From Nocardiopsis terrae (lineage in GTDB: Bacteria; Actinomycetota; Actinomycetes; Streptosporangiales; Streptosporangiaceae): a stretch of DNA of 64,000 nucleotides. The DNA lies in the NCBI RefSeq assembly GCF_014651695.1, contig NZ_BMXJ01000003.1, forward strand, positions 585,046-649,045. Reading direction: 5' to 3'. Shown here piece after piece: positions 24,911-32,285 of this stretch (within the stretch, counting starts at the first letter, position 1; every line of letters begins with the position of its first letter). Position numbers and translations under genes: made by a program. A model generated the notes under the pieces. It ran no database searches. It had not been told where the DNA came from and saw only the letters and a program-made list of their open reading frames with translations.

Positions 24911-25018
24911 CGAGTCGCCTTCCTGGGGTAAGCAGGGCGTGGCTCAGTCGACAAACCTGTTTCCGCAGGCGTCGGCCACAACCCGACCGGGTGTTGTCAG
25001 CACCCGGTCGGGTTTTTC
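24911..25018 (+). ncRNA. Candidate antisense RNA over the winged-helix gene leader
   Basis: On the plus strand GTGGC (24939-24943) pairs with GCCAC (24975-24979), enclosing a hairpin CCTG/CAGG (24956-24959, 24966-24969), and is followed at once by a strong rho-independent terminator (24982-25017). No plus-strand gene precedes the terminator, so it must end a short transcript. The RNA (about 108 nt) would be complementary to the ribosome site and leader of the winged-helix gene, as in antisense control of plasmid rep genes. Promoter support is weak. Confidence 0.5.
24982..25017 (+). terminator. Strong rho-independent terminator
   Basis: A perfect 12-bp stem CCCGACCGGGTG (24982-24993) with CACCCGGTCGGG (25001-25012), a 7-base loop and a run of five T's (25013-25017). 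The T-run is on the plus strand only, giving its direction. One of the few textbook terminators in the window. Confidence 0.88.
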
Positions 25019-25335
25019 TTGTCGCCGTCCAACCTAGCGAGCCGAACAAGAGTTCGCGGGGATTTCTCTCAAATCCGCACACGTGAGAGAGACGAAAAAC
25101 CAACCGCAAACCCATAATGCGAAGCTCGCCCTATTTGGTCCGTTACGCGAGAACTCCCTTTTCGTGCAAAAGGGGCCTCCGACTTCTGGGCCAGCGGGCC
25201 TTCGTGTGCTGTACCCGAACAGCATTCCCGACAACACTCCGGTGGCCGCCCTCGCGACCGACCAGGCTCCCGCATGGGCGACCTACTTGCGGGTAACTGT
25301 CCAGTGGTGCTCCGCACGGGGCGGAAGCGGATCCG
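25019..25335. other. AT-richer upstream region of the winged-helix gene with an inverted repeat
   Basis: No gene. CCCTTTT (25156-25162) and AAAAGGG (25168-25174) form a perfect 7-bp inverted repeat with a 5-base spacer. The region from 25030 to 25190 is clearly less GC-rich than the rest of the window. It should contain the promoter of the winged-helix gene. Confidence 0.5.
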
Positions 25336-26313
25336 TCAGACGGCGCTGCCGTCGCCGGACCGCATCCAGACGGTGCGCTGGGGGAACGGGATCTCGATAC
25401 CCGAGGAGTCGAGGGCGGCCTTGACACGGCGGCGCAGCTCGCGGGTCACGCCCCACTGCTCCAGGGGAACGGTCTTGGCGGCCATGCGCACGACGACGCC
25501 GTCCGCGTCCAGGGACTGCACGCCCCAGACGGACGGGTCCTCCAGGAGGAGCTTCCCGAACTCCGGGTCCTCGCGCATGTCCCGACCGGTCTGCTCCAGG
25601 ACGGCGTAGACCTTCTCCAGGTCGGACTCGTAGGCCACGGAGACGTCGAGGACGGCGCGGGCCCAGCCCTGGCTGTCGTTGCGCACCCGCTGGATCTCAC
25701 CGTTGCGGATGTGCCACAGGCCGCCGTTGATGTCGCGCACCTGCGTCAGGCGCAGACCGACGTTCTCGACCTCGCCGACCGCCTCGCCGAGGTCGACGAC
25801 GTCGCCGACGCCGTACTGGTCCTCGGCCATGATGAGCAGGCCGGACAGGTAGTCGGCGACCAGGCTCTGGGCGCCGAAGCCGATCGCCAGGCCGACCACG
25901 CCCGCGCTGGCCAGAAGCGGACCGAGGGCGATGCCGACCTCGCCGAGCACCATCGCCAGGGCCGTCGCCACGATGACGATGGACGCGAAGCTGCCGAGCA
26001 CCGAGCCGAGGGTCTTGGCGCGCTGCTGGCGCCGCTCGTCGGCCCGCGACGGGTCGCGTTGGAGGACCGCAGGGCCCCGTGCGGGACGGCGCTGCCCGTT
26101 CCGGCTATCGCCGGGCCGCAGGACGCGTTCCATGAGGCGGGAGATGGCGCGCCTGGCCAGGGCTCGGACGATCAACGCGCCGACGATGATCAGGAGGATC
26201 CGCAGGGGGACACCGATCAGCAGATCGAGGTTGTCCTGCAGCCACGCGGGCAGGGCGGCGGTGGCCTGATCAACAGCTTCGCTGTTCACCAGGTCGAGCT
26301 CGGCGGGTGCCAT
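25336..26313 (-). CDS. MscS-type small-conductance mechanosensitive channel
   Basis: 325 aa. Three hydrophobic helices: LLIGVPLRILLIIVGALIV, then TLGSVLGSFASIVIVATALA, and the pore helix GPLLASAGVVGLAIGFGAQS, the glycine/alanine-packed TM3 of MscS. The beta domain follows (SLVADYLSGLLIMAEDQYGV, GEVENVGLRLTQVRD, WHIRNGEI). A charged loop (residues about 70-100) is typical of actinobacterial members. It releases small solutes on hypo-osmotic shock. Plasma membrane, homoheptamer by family. It is not obviously linked to the neighbouring regulators. Confidence 0.92.
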   Translation of the reverse strand: MAPAELDLVNSEAVDQATAALPAWLQDNLDLLIGVPLRILLIIVGALIVRALARRAISRLMERVLRPGDSRNGQRRPARGPAVLQRDPSRADERRQQRAKTLGSVLGSFASIVIVATALAMVLGEVGIALGPLLASAGVVGLAIGFGAQSLVADYLSGLLIMAEDQYGVGDVVDLGEAVGEVENVGLRLTQVRDINGGLWHIRNGEIQRVRNDSQGWARAVLDVSVAYESDLEKVYAVLEQTGRDMREDPEFGKLLLEDPSVWGVQSLDADGVVVRMAAKTVPLEQWGVTRELRRRVKAALDSSGIEIPFPQRTVWMRSGDGSAV

Positions 26314-26621
26314 GGAAAATGCTCCACTTTGTCAGAGGGATGTACGCAACGATCGCCGTAGAACGTACTTGCGCAGCTCCACGCTGGTCAAAGCTTGTGA
26401 GACTGGTCTCCGCTCCACCACGGGACCGCCGAGGAGGCTCCCGTCCGCTCGGAGGGGGCCTTCCCCGACTGTCGCGGCGTCGTGGCGCCCGGAGCGGTGG
26501 GACCGCCCGGCGTTCACCCCTCGAAAGCCACGATCCCCGCACCTCCCTGAAATGCAGGGTGCTGCGAGGATCGCCAGAACCCGCCGAGACGAAGGGCCCT
26601 TGAGGTGTTCGGGGGCCAGTA

Positions 26622-26801
26622 CTACTGGGAGCGCGCTCCGCTGAGCAGGGCCAACCACTCGCGGCGGGCGAAGGTCAGGTGCCCGGCCTCGCGGTTCTGG
26701 GTGTCGCGCACATCCGCCCCAACCTCGAACTCACGAACCTCGACGCAGTTGCCCCCGTTGGCGCTGTAGCTGGACTTGTGCCATTCGGTGGTGGTGTTCA
26801 T
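26622..26801 (-). CDS. DUF397 small protein
   Basis: 59 aa: MNTTTEWHKSSYSANGGNCV is the standard DUF397 opening (WxKSSYSxxGGxCVEV), and it ends with an RDTQNREAGHLTF-type strand and WLALLSG helix. Its ATG overlaps the stop of the upstream XRE gene by 4 bases. XRE/DUF5753 plus DUF397 pairs are extremely common in actinomycetes and are thought to work as regulator and partner, sometimes likened to toxin-antitoxin modules. Confidence 0.9.
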   Translation of the reverse strand: MNTTTEWHKSSYSANGGNCVEVREFEVGADVRDTQNREAGHLTFARREWLALLSGARSQ

Positions 26802-27559
26802 GTGAGCTTCCTCAGTACTTCGAGCGAGAGTGCGAGTGGCAGGGAGGCTGCCAGCGCTGCGGTGACCTGACTGGACAACCTGTCATGCGCGCTGTCCTCG
26901 TGGATCACGTTACCGTCAGCATGGTCGCTCACCGCCGCGAGTTCCCCTGATCCGAGGCGGAACAGCATCAACGGAGCAGAGGGAGCCATCAGCGTTGTTC
27001 CCTCCGGTACCAGATGAACAGCCACTCGCCCGGTTTTAGCCCATTCAATGAGGTGAAGCGCCTGCGGTCGGCGCAGAGGCTCGGTCAGGGCGGACACCGC
27101 CGTAACGGGAAAGACGGCGGTTACTTCAAGCTCGGGGAGCTCTTTCAGCCTTCCGGTGCGCAGCGCAACCAATCGGTCAAGCTCATCTGCGGTCGCCAGC
27201 GGGTGCGCCGCTCGGAACACGCAGCGAGCAACTTCGGAGTTCTGCAACATGCCCGGCACCAATGCGGGCACGACGATCGTGACCTGCCTTGCCGCGCGCT
27301 CGATAGCGTCCAGGTCCCGAGCCCACTCAGGAAGCCCGTTTCCGGTGGCCACAGCGCGCCAGGCGGCCAGCAACACCCCCTCCGCCCCGAGCGCCTCGTC
27401 CAAGGCCTCCGCGTTGTCCCGCTTTGGCAGCGAACCACCCTTCTCCCATCGGTTTACGGAGGAGTGAGCTGTCTGGGACTTCTTGGCTAACTGCAACTGT
27501 GTGAGACCTGCGAATTCACGGAAACGAGCGAGGGCTCCGGCGAAGTCATTGGGGATCAT
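26798..27559 (-). CDS. XRE helix-turn-helix regulator with DUF5753 domain
   Basis: 253 aa. The helix-turn-helix at about residues 8-60 (LARFREFAGLTQLQLAKKSQ, SSVNRWEKGGSLP) is followed by the DUF5753 (Scr1-like) domain with the ALVPGMLQNSEVARCVF and RTGRLKELPELEVTAVF segments. It is coupled to the DUF397 gene downstream and is divergent from a small-ORF cluster. A symmetric element in the divergent region is the likely operator. Confidence 0.9.
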   Translation of the reverse strand: MIPNDFAGALARFREFAGLTQLQLAKKSQTAHSSVNRWEKGGSLPKRDNAEALDEALGAEGVLLAAWRAVATGNGLPEWARDLDAIERAARQVTIVVPALVPGMLQNSEVARCVFRAAHPLATADELDRLVALRTGRLKELPELEVTAVFPVTAVSALTEPLRRPQALHLIEWAKTGRVAVHLVPEGTTLMAPSAPLMLFRLGSGELAAVSDHADGNVIHEDSAHDRLSSQVTAALAASLPLALSLEVLRKLT

Positions 27560-27599
27560 GCTTCATGACTACCCCCAGGATCCCGTCTCTGCACAAGAA

Positions 27600-27640
27600 A
27601 TCCCAAGTTTCATTGAAACACTATGAGATGACTTGGGGAT
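27600..27640. promoter_or_regulatory. Operator-like inverted repeats in the XRE divergent region
   Basis: ATCCCAAGT (27600-27608) and ACTTGGGGAT (27631-27640) are inverted arms with one extra G. Between them TTTCATTGAAA (27608-27618) is itself a palindrome. The interval is AT-rich and separates the XRE gene from the divergent small genes. Confidence 0.55.
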
Positions 27641-27656
27641 CACACACCATGGAGTC

Positions 27657-27938
27657 ATGACTCCGCACACAAGCCCTGTTGTAGATTCAGATAAAACCGC
27701 ACTATATGCCCTGCTCTCCGCGCTGCGGCGACGGGGGCTGATCCCCCGCGATGATTCCATCAACGGAACGGTGACGGTGGAATACGGCTATCGGGTGATC
27801 GCCGTACGCCTCGGCGACGACGGGTGGGCGCGGTCCGTCCCCGGCGAGCCCGACTCCGCCGTGGTCATCGCGCGGCAGGGAAACGAGGAGACCCTGGCAC
27901 GGCAACTGGCCCGCGAGCTCCTGGACCGGCTGCCGTGA
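27657..27938 (+). CDS. Small hypothetical protein divergent from the XRE regulator
   Basis: 93 aa from ATG 27657 (TTG 27633 also in frame). It has an N-terminal helix (TALYALLSALRRRGLIPRDD), a strand pair (VTVEYGYRVIAVRL), and a C-terminal helix (EETLARQLARELLDRLP). No known domain. Similar short genes accompany XRE/DUF397 modules in actinomycetes; its promoter region is shared with the XRE gene, so it is probably under that regulator's control. Its stop overlaps the start of the next small ORF. Confidence 0.65.
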   Translation: MTPHTSPVVDSDKTALYALLSALRRRGLIPRDDSINGTVTVEYGYRVIAVRLGDDGWARSVPGEPDSAVVIARQGNEETLARQLARELLDRLP

Positions 27939-28105
27939 CCACCACTCCCGAGCCCGGAAAGCCCAGGGCGCTCACGCTCGCCGACCTCGCACGCCTGCTG
28001 AGGCCGCGCACACCACCCGACTCCCTCAGCCCTCCGCAGCACAAACTCCCCCTCCCCCGCAGGAACCGCAGGCCCGCACCGCCTCCACTCGAAGGAGAAT
28101 CCTGA
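27935..28105 (+). CDS. Very small Pro/Arg-rich ORF
   Basis: 56 aa from GTG 27935, which overlaps the preceding stop codon (GTGA). It starts with a short helix ALTLADLARLLRPRTPP and is otherwise Pro/Arg-rich and probably disordered. Its stop overlaps the next gene's start (TGATG). The tight coupling on both sides is the main evidence that it is translated. Confidence 0.5.
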   Translation: MTTTPEPGKPRALTLADLARLLRPRTPPDSLSPPQHKLPLPRRNRRPAPPPLEGES

Positions 28106-28287
28106 TGAACCCGCTCCAGGAACAGGCCGACTCCCTCTTCGACGAACTCTCCGCCGTGCTGCGCCACGCCCCCGAGGACCCCGGGCAGGCGATCCAGACC
28201 CTGCGCGCCGCCGACCGGGCCTTCGACAGGCTCCACGCCTGGATGCGCGAGGGCAAGCCCCTCCCCCAGCCCTGGAACGCCCGCTGA
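28105..28287 (+). CDS. Small helical hypothetical protein
   Basis: 60 aa, starting at ATG 28105 with GAAGGAG upstream (inside the previous ORF). It is a single long amphipathic segment (LQEQADSLFDELSAVLRHAP, ALQTL-like, RAADRAFDRLHAWMREGKP). Third gene of a coupled small-protein operon divergent from the XRE regulator. No recognisable function. Confidence 0.6.
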   Translation: MNPLQEQADSLFDELSAVLRHAPEDPGQAIQTLRAADRAFDRLHAWMREGKPLPQPWNAR

Positions 28288-28461
28288 GCACCGGCCGCTC
28301 TCTCGGACTGCCGCCGCATCCGCCCAGCGTCGCTTGGACGCGATCCGCGCGGGGAACGGGAGTTGTGAGACGGCTGTCCGGGTTCCACCAACAGCGATCC
28401 TCGTGCCGCGGTTCGCCGCGAGGTGCCCGAGAAGCCCGGCGGCACGGGAAGGGGCTCGACC

Positions 28462-29022
28462 ATGCTGCTCGTATCGATGGGTGTCTCGGTGGACGGCTTC
28501 ATCGCCGACCGCACCGGGAGGTTCGACTGGACGGTTCCCGAGGAGGAGCTGTTCCGCTTCCACCTCGCCCGGGTGGGGGAACTCGGCGGTTGTCTGTGCG
28601 GCCGGCGGCTGTACGAGACGATGCTTCCGTGGGAGACCGAACCGTCGATGCGTGACGGCGAGCTCGGCGCCGCGTTCGCCGACGCGTGGTCGGCGCTGCC
28701 GAAGGTCGTGTTCAGCCGCACGCTCGATCGTGTCGAGGGCAACGCCCGGCTCGCCGAGGGATCGGTGGCCGAGGAGGTCGCCGCGATGCTCGCTTCGGCC
28801 GACGGGGATGTGGAGATCGGCGGCGCCGTCCTGGCCGGGCAGGCGATCGAGCTCGGGCTCGTCGACGAGCTCCGGCTCTTCCGCCACCCGATCATCGTCG
28901 GCGGAGGCACGCTGCTGCTGCCGCCGGTCACCGACGCGATCGCGCTTGAACTCGTGGAGAGCCGGACGTTCGCCTCGCACGTGGTGTACGAGCGGTACCG
29001 CCGTACCGGCGGGCCCGGCTGA
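28462..29022 (+). CDS. Dihydrofolate reductase-like (RibD C-terminal) protein
   Basis: 186 aa from ATG 28462, with GGGAAGGGG upstream. VSMGVSVDGFIADRTGRFDW at the start and IGGAVLAGQAIELGLVDELR plus PIIVGGGTLLLPP later are hallmarks of the RibD_C/DHFR-fold family that binds NADPH. Members are rarely true dihydrofolate reductases; the substrate is unknown. It stands alone, with VOC-family and SDR genes nearby. Confidence 0.87.
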   Translation: MLLVSMGVSVDGFIADRTGRFDWTVPEEELFRFHLARVGELGGCLCGRRLYETMLPWETEPSMRDGELGAAFADAWSALPKVVFSRTLDRVEGNARLAEGSVAEEVAAMLASADGDVEIGGAVLAGQAIELGLVDELRLFRHPIIVGGGTLLLPPVTDAIALELVESRTFASHVVYERYRRTGGPG

Positions 29023-29217
29023 CCGCGACCCGGGATCACGTGGCGGGGCGGCCCCGTGCCGGACCAACCGCAGGGGAGGTCCTGGCCGGGCGCCTCCGCT
29101 GAACGGTTCCTCGTCCTCGCGCCCGTCGCGGAAATGTGGGCGGTCCCGGTTACACTCCCCCCGCTCCAGGACGGACCCGGGAGCACGTCAGTCACCAACT
29201 CCCAGGAGGATTCACCC

Positions 29218-29577
29218 ATGTCCATCCGCCGCGTCATGCCCGACATCCGCTCCGAGGCGATGGAGGAGAGCCGGGACTTCTACGGCCTCATGGGGTTCGA
29301 GACCGTCATGAACCTGGGCTGGGTGATGACGCTCGCCTCCCCCGCCAACCCCACGGCACAGGTCACGTTCATGAGCCACGACGAATCCGCTCCGGTCGTG
29401 CCCGACATGAGCGTGGAGGTGGACGACGTGGACGCCGTGCACGCGGTGATGCTCGAACACGGCGCGGAGATCGTGCACCCGTTGCAGGACGAGGAGTGGG
29501 GGGTGCGCCGGTTCTTCGTCCGCGACCCCAACGGCCGGGTGGTCAACGTGCTGGGCCACCGCACCGCCCGTGGCTGA
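29218..29577 (+). CDS. VOC/glyoxalase-family protein
   Basis: 119 aa, with AGGAGG eight bases upstream of ATG 29218. It has a single vicinal-oxygen-chelate module: RRVMPDIRSEAMEESRDFYG, LASPANPTAQVTFMS, MSVEVDDVDAVHAVMLEHGA and VRRFFVRDPNGRVVNVLGH. One-module VOC proteins dimerise; functions range from glyoxalase to antibiotic resistance. No neighbour clarifies its substrate. Confidence 0.85.
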   Translation: MSIRRVMPDIRSEAMEESRDFYGLMGFETVMNLGWVMTLASPANPTAQVTFMSHDESAPVVPDMSVEVDDVDAVHAVMLEHGAEIVHPLQDEEWGVRRFFVRDPNGRVVNVLGHRTARG

Positions 29578-29745
29578 TGCCATCGGTTCACGGTGAGGCA
29601 CCCGCCTGGCCGGTGGATCCGGCTCCCGCGCCCCGCACCCTCTTCAGGTCGAGGATGCGGGAGCGGTTGACCGGCGTCCCGGGGCCGGGGCGAGCACATG
29701 GACCTGTAACAGGTCTCGGAGGGCGTCGAGGGCCCGGCCGAACCG

Positions 29746-30468
29746 TCAGCGCTGGGCCGCCGGCCGCACCACGATCTCGTTGACGTCGACGTCCTCGGGC
29801 TGCTCGACCGCGAAGGCGACGGCGCGGGCGATCGCCGAGGGCGGGATCGCGTTCGCGCGGTAGGCGGCCATCGCCTCACGGGCGGTGTCGTCGGTGATCG
29901 TCTCGGCCAGTTCCGACTCGACCACCCCGGGGGTGACCGTGGACACCCGCAGCCAGGGTTCGCTCTCCAGGCGCAGACCCTCGGTGATCGCCCAGGCTGC
30001 GTACTTCGTGCCGCAGTACACGGCGGCGGTCGGCGACACCTCGTGGGAGCCGATCGAGGCGACCGTGACGACATGGCCGCCGCGCTGGGCCTCGAACACC
30101 GGCAGGGCGGCGGCGATGCCGTGCAGCAGCCCGCGTACGTTGACGTCGACCATCCGGTCCCACTCGTCGGTCCTCAGCGCGGCCAGCGGGGACAGCGGCA
30201 TGACGCCCGCGTTGTTGACGAGCACGTCCACGCGGCCGTGTTCGTCGAGGGCGCCCTCGACGAAGGCGCGCACGTCGGCCGCGTCCATCACGTCGAGGGA
30301 GTGGGCCCGGGCCCGCCCGCCTGCGGCCTCGATCCGTTCGACCAGCGACTTCAGGCGGTCGAGGCGGCGCGCCCCGAGCACGACGGTGCAGCCGCGCTCG
30401 GCCAGGTGCAGTGCGGTGGCCTCGCCGATACCGCTGGACGCTCCGGTGATGAGCACGGTCCTGTCCAT
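29746..30468 (-). CDS. Classical short-chain dehydrogenase/reductase
   Basis: 240 aa. TVLITGASSGIGEATALHLA is the nucleotide loop (TGxxxGxG), NNAGVMPLSPL the NAG motif, and YCGTKYAAWAITEGL the YxxxK active site with the upstream serine in VASIGSHEVS. It belongs to the YdfG-like group, which uses NADP and reduces small hydroxy or keto compounds. The ATG overlaps the stop of the Atu4866-like gene upstream (TGATG), forming a two-gene operon divergent from an XRE regulator. Confidence 0.9.
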   Translation of the reverse strand: MDRTVLITGASSGIGEATALHLAERGCTVVLGARRLDRLKSLVERIEAAGGRARAHSLDVMDAADVRAFVEGALDEHGRVDVLVNNAGVMPLSPLAALRTDEWDRMVDVNVRGLLHGIAAALPVFEAQRGGHVVTVASIGSHEVSPTAAVYCGTKYAAWAITEGLRLESEPWLRVSTVTPGVVESELAETITDDTAREAMAAYRANAIPPSAIARAVAFAVEQPEDVDVNEIVVRPAAQR

Positions 30469-30725
30469 CAGGTGTTCTCCTTCTCGGCGCGGCGGGTGAG
30501 CACCATGCCCGCGTGGTGCAGGGTGTCGGTGTCGACGAAGTCCCCGTCGGCGCTGAAGCCGGTGTCGTCGACGTAGTCGATGTGGGTGCCGGTCACGGTG
30601 TAACGGCCGGTGTAGGCGCGTTCACGGCTGCCGCGGGCCTCGACGTAGCGGCCCCGCGGCAGTAGTTCGTGGCGGATGTGGCCGTCGGCGGTGACCCACA
30701 GCCCGGCGTAGGGGTGGTCTGTCAT
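30468..30725 (-). CDS. Atu4866-like small protein
   Basis: 85 aa from ATG 30725. PYAGLWVTADGHIRHELLPR, GRYVEARGSRERAYTGRYTV and a closing DTLHHAGMVLTR are typical of the Atu4866 domain, a small beta-barrel (lipocalin-like) fold of unknown function often coupled to SDRs. It is the first gene of the operon with the SDR, divergent from the XRE regulator. Confidence 0.85.
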   Translation of the reverse strand: MTDHPYAGLWVTADGHIRHELLPRGRYVEARGSRERAYTGRYTVTGTHIDYVDDTGFSADGDFVDTDTLHHAGMVLTRRAEKENT

Positions 30726-30869
30726 GGTGCTGCTCGCCCTCCCGGCGGAAGTGCCTCTTCTTCTGTCGGGACCCCACTCTGTGGGCCTCGCCGCCGGGGT
30801 ACCAGGCCGGCCTGAGCCTGGGTGCGACGCACCCTCCCCGTCCGGGGCTGCGCGAGGTAGCGTCGCGGC

Positions 30870-31757
30870 ATGACAGCACCGTCCCTGGCCCGGTTCCTGC
30901 GAGCCCGCCGTGACGCGACCCCGCCGGAGAGCGCAGGGCTGCGCGGCAACACCCGGCGGCGGGTGCCCGGTCTGCGCCGGGAGGAGGTCGCGATGCTCGC
31001 CGACGTGAGCGTCGACTACTACGTCCGCCTCGAACAGGGGCGGGAGACCGGGCCCTCGGCGCAGGTGCTCGACTCCCTCGCCGACGCCCTGGCCCTGGAC
31101 GACGACGGGCGCGGCCACCTCTACCGGTTGGCCGGGCTGGCGCCCCGTCCGCGCGCCGACCTCGTCGGCGGGCGCGTGGACCCGCACCTGCTGCGGCTGA
31201 TGGACTCCTGGGCGGGCACCCCGGCGCTCATCGTCAACGCCGCCTACGACGTACTCGCCCGCAACGTGCTGGGCGACGCCCTCTTCTGCGGGTTCGCGGT
31301 CAGCCGCAACCTGTTGGAGAAGGTGTTCCTGGACCCGGCCTCGCGGAGCTTCTACGCCGACTGGCGGCTCGCGGCGGAGAACTCCGTGGCCGGTATCCGC
31401 CTCGCCGAGGGGCGGGCGCCGGAGCATCCGCGCATCCGCGCCGTCGTCGACGGCCTGGTCGGGGCGAGTCCGGAGTTCGCGCGGTTGTGGGCGCGGAACC
31501 AAGCCCGGGGCAAGCGCATGGAGGTCAAGGAGTTCGTGCATCCGGCCGTGGGCGAGCTGACCCTGTGGATGCACACCTTCGACGTCGCCCAGGCTCCGGG
31601 GCAGCAGCTGCTCTGCTACCAGGCGGAGCCGGGCAGCCGCAGCGCCGAGGCCCTCGCCCTGCTCGGCTCGGTCTCGGCAGGGGCGGCGCCCGGCACGAAC
31701 CGTGCTGGTTCCCCTCCTGGCCGGGGCGGGAGGGCGTCGGGTACCCGGCCCGGGTGA
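30870..31757 (+). CDS. XRE-family regulator with MmyB-like ligand domain
   Basis: 295 aa. The N-terminal HTH has the typical RRVPGLRREEVAMLADVSVD and YYVRLEQGRETGPSAQVLDS segments. The C-terminal MmyB-like PAS domain includes WAGTPALIVNAAYDVLARNV and FARLWARNQARGKRMEVKEF with HPAVGELTLW. These regulators bind fatty-acid-like ligands and repress a divergent SDR or reductase gene. Here the divergent partner is the Atu4866-SDR operon. Confidence 0.9.
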   Translation: MTAPSLARFLRARRDATPPESAGLRGNTRRRVPGLRREEVAMLADVSVDYYVRLEQGRETGPSAQVLDSLADALALDDDGRGHLYRLAGLAPRPRADLVGGRVDPHLLRLMDSWAGTPALIVNAAYDVLARNVLGDALFCGFAVSRNLLEKVFLDPASRSFYADWRLAAENSVAGIRLAEGRAPEHPRIRAVVDGLVGASPEFARLWARNQARGKRMEVKEFVHPAVGELTLWMHTFDVAQAPGQQLLCYQAEPGSRSAEALALLGSVSAGAAPGTNRAGSPPGRGGRASGTRPG

Positions 31758-32077
31758 GTTCCTTCGGGCCGCCTGCTTCCGACGTCGGCGAGGAATCCCA
31801 GAAAACATCCCATGATTCCATAATCGGTTTAATTCGAACCCGGGGCAGCAGATCACGGCGACGTAACGAATTGATCAATCAGCCCCGCCGGCCCGGACTC
31901 CGACACCGGTCGGCCGCCAGACGCACGAAGGCCGCCGCCAAGCCCCCAACCGTCGGGCATGGGGCTTGTCGAGGGCGCTCTGATCAGCAGTGTTTACCCG
32001 AATCCCCCCTCCGACCGGGGAACGCGGGGCAAAAGTAAAACTTCGTGACCTTTGTGACTCAGGTCTATTTGTGGGCC
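31758..32077. other. Gap upstream of the symporter leader
   Basis: No gene. The sequence is less GC-rich than average from 31800 to 31880 and again from 32030, and it leads into the promoter of the symporter gene. I see no transposase remnant. Confidence 0.45.
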
Positions 32078-32083
32078 TAGGAT
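32078..32083 (+). promoter_or_regulatory. -10 element of the symporter leader RNA
   Basis: TAGGAT matches the -10 consensus; TTGTGA (32052-32057) is a possible -35 but at a long spacing of 20. Transcription would begin near 32090, just where the leader's closing stem begins. Confidence 0.5.
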
Positions 32084-32090
32084 CCGAAAA

Positions 32091-32213
32091 GTGAAGTTCC
32101 ACTAAAGCCCGCACGTAGGGCGTCTAAACCCTCCGCCAACCGCGGAGTCAACGGAACTTCGCCCACCACTTCCCGTCCGACGGGCCAGAACCGGTCGCCC
32201 ACGAAGCGACCGG
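32091..32213 (+). promoter_or_regulatory. Structured 5' leader (riboswitch-like three-way junction) of the amino-acid symporter gene
   Basis: GAAGTTCC (32093-32100) pairs perfectly with GGAACTTC (32153-32160), closing two inner hairpins: GCCC/GGGC (32107-32110 with 32118-32121, 7-base loop) and CTCCGC/GCGGAG (32131-32136 with 32142-32147). A separate 8-bp hairpin CCGGTCGC/GCGACCGG (32191-32213) follows, 70 bp before the start codon. The arrangement of a compact aptamer-like junction and then a second hairpin is that of a cis-regulatory RNA. I could not match it to a known riboswitch class. Confidence 0.55.
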
Positions 32214-32285
32214 CCGGGTGCCGTGCGTCCGACCACCGGACCGCGGAGCCGTTCTGACCGTCACCCCGGCCGAAAGGTGCGCTAC

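Noticed and set aside
24909-25018. tRNA gene in the structured region
   Set aside because: Hairpins do not form a cloverleaf and no anticodon arm or TTCGAATC-like loop is present; the terminator structure explains the second hairpin.
32091-32213. Known purine or glycine riboswitch in the symporter leader
   Set aside because: Three-way junction shape is similar to a purine aptamer, but the conserved junction bases of the purine class and the conserved glycine-aptamer cores are absent.
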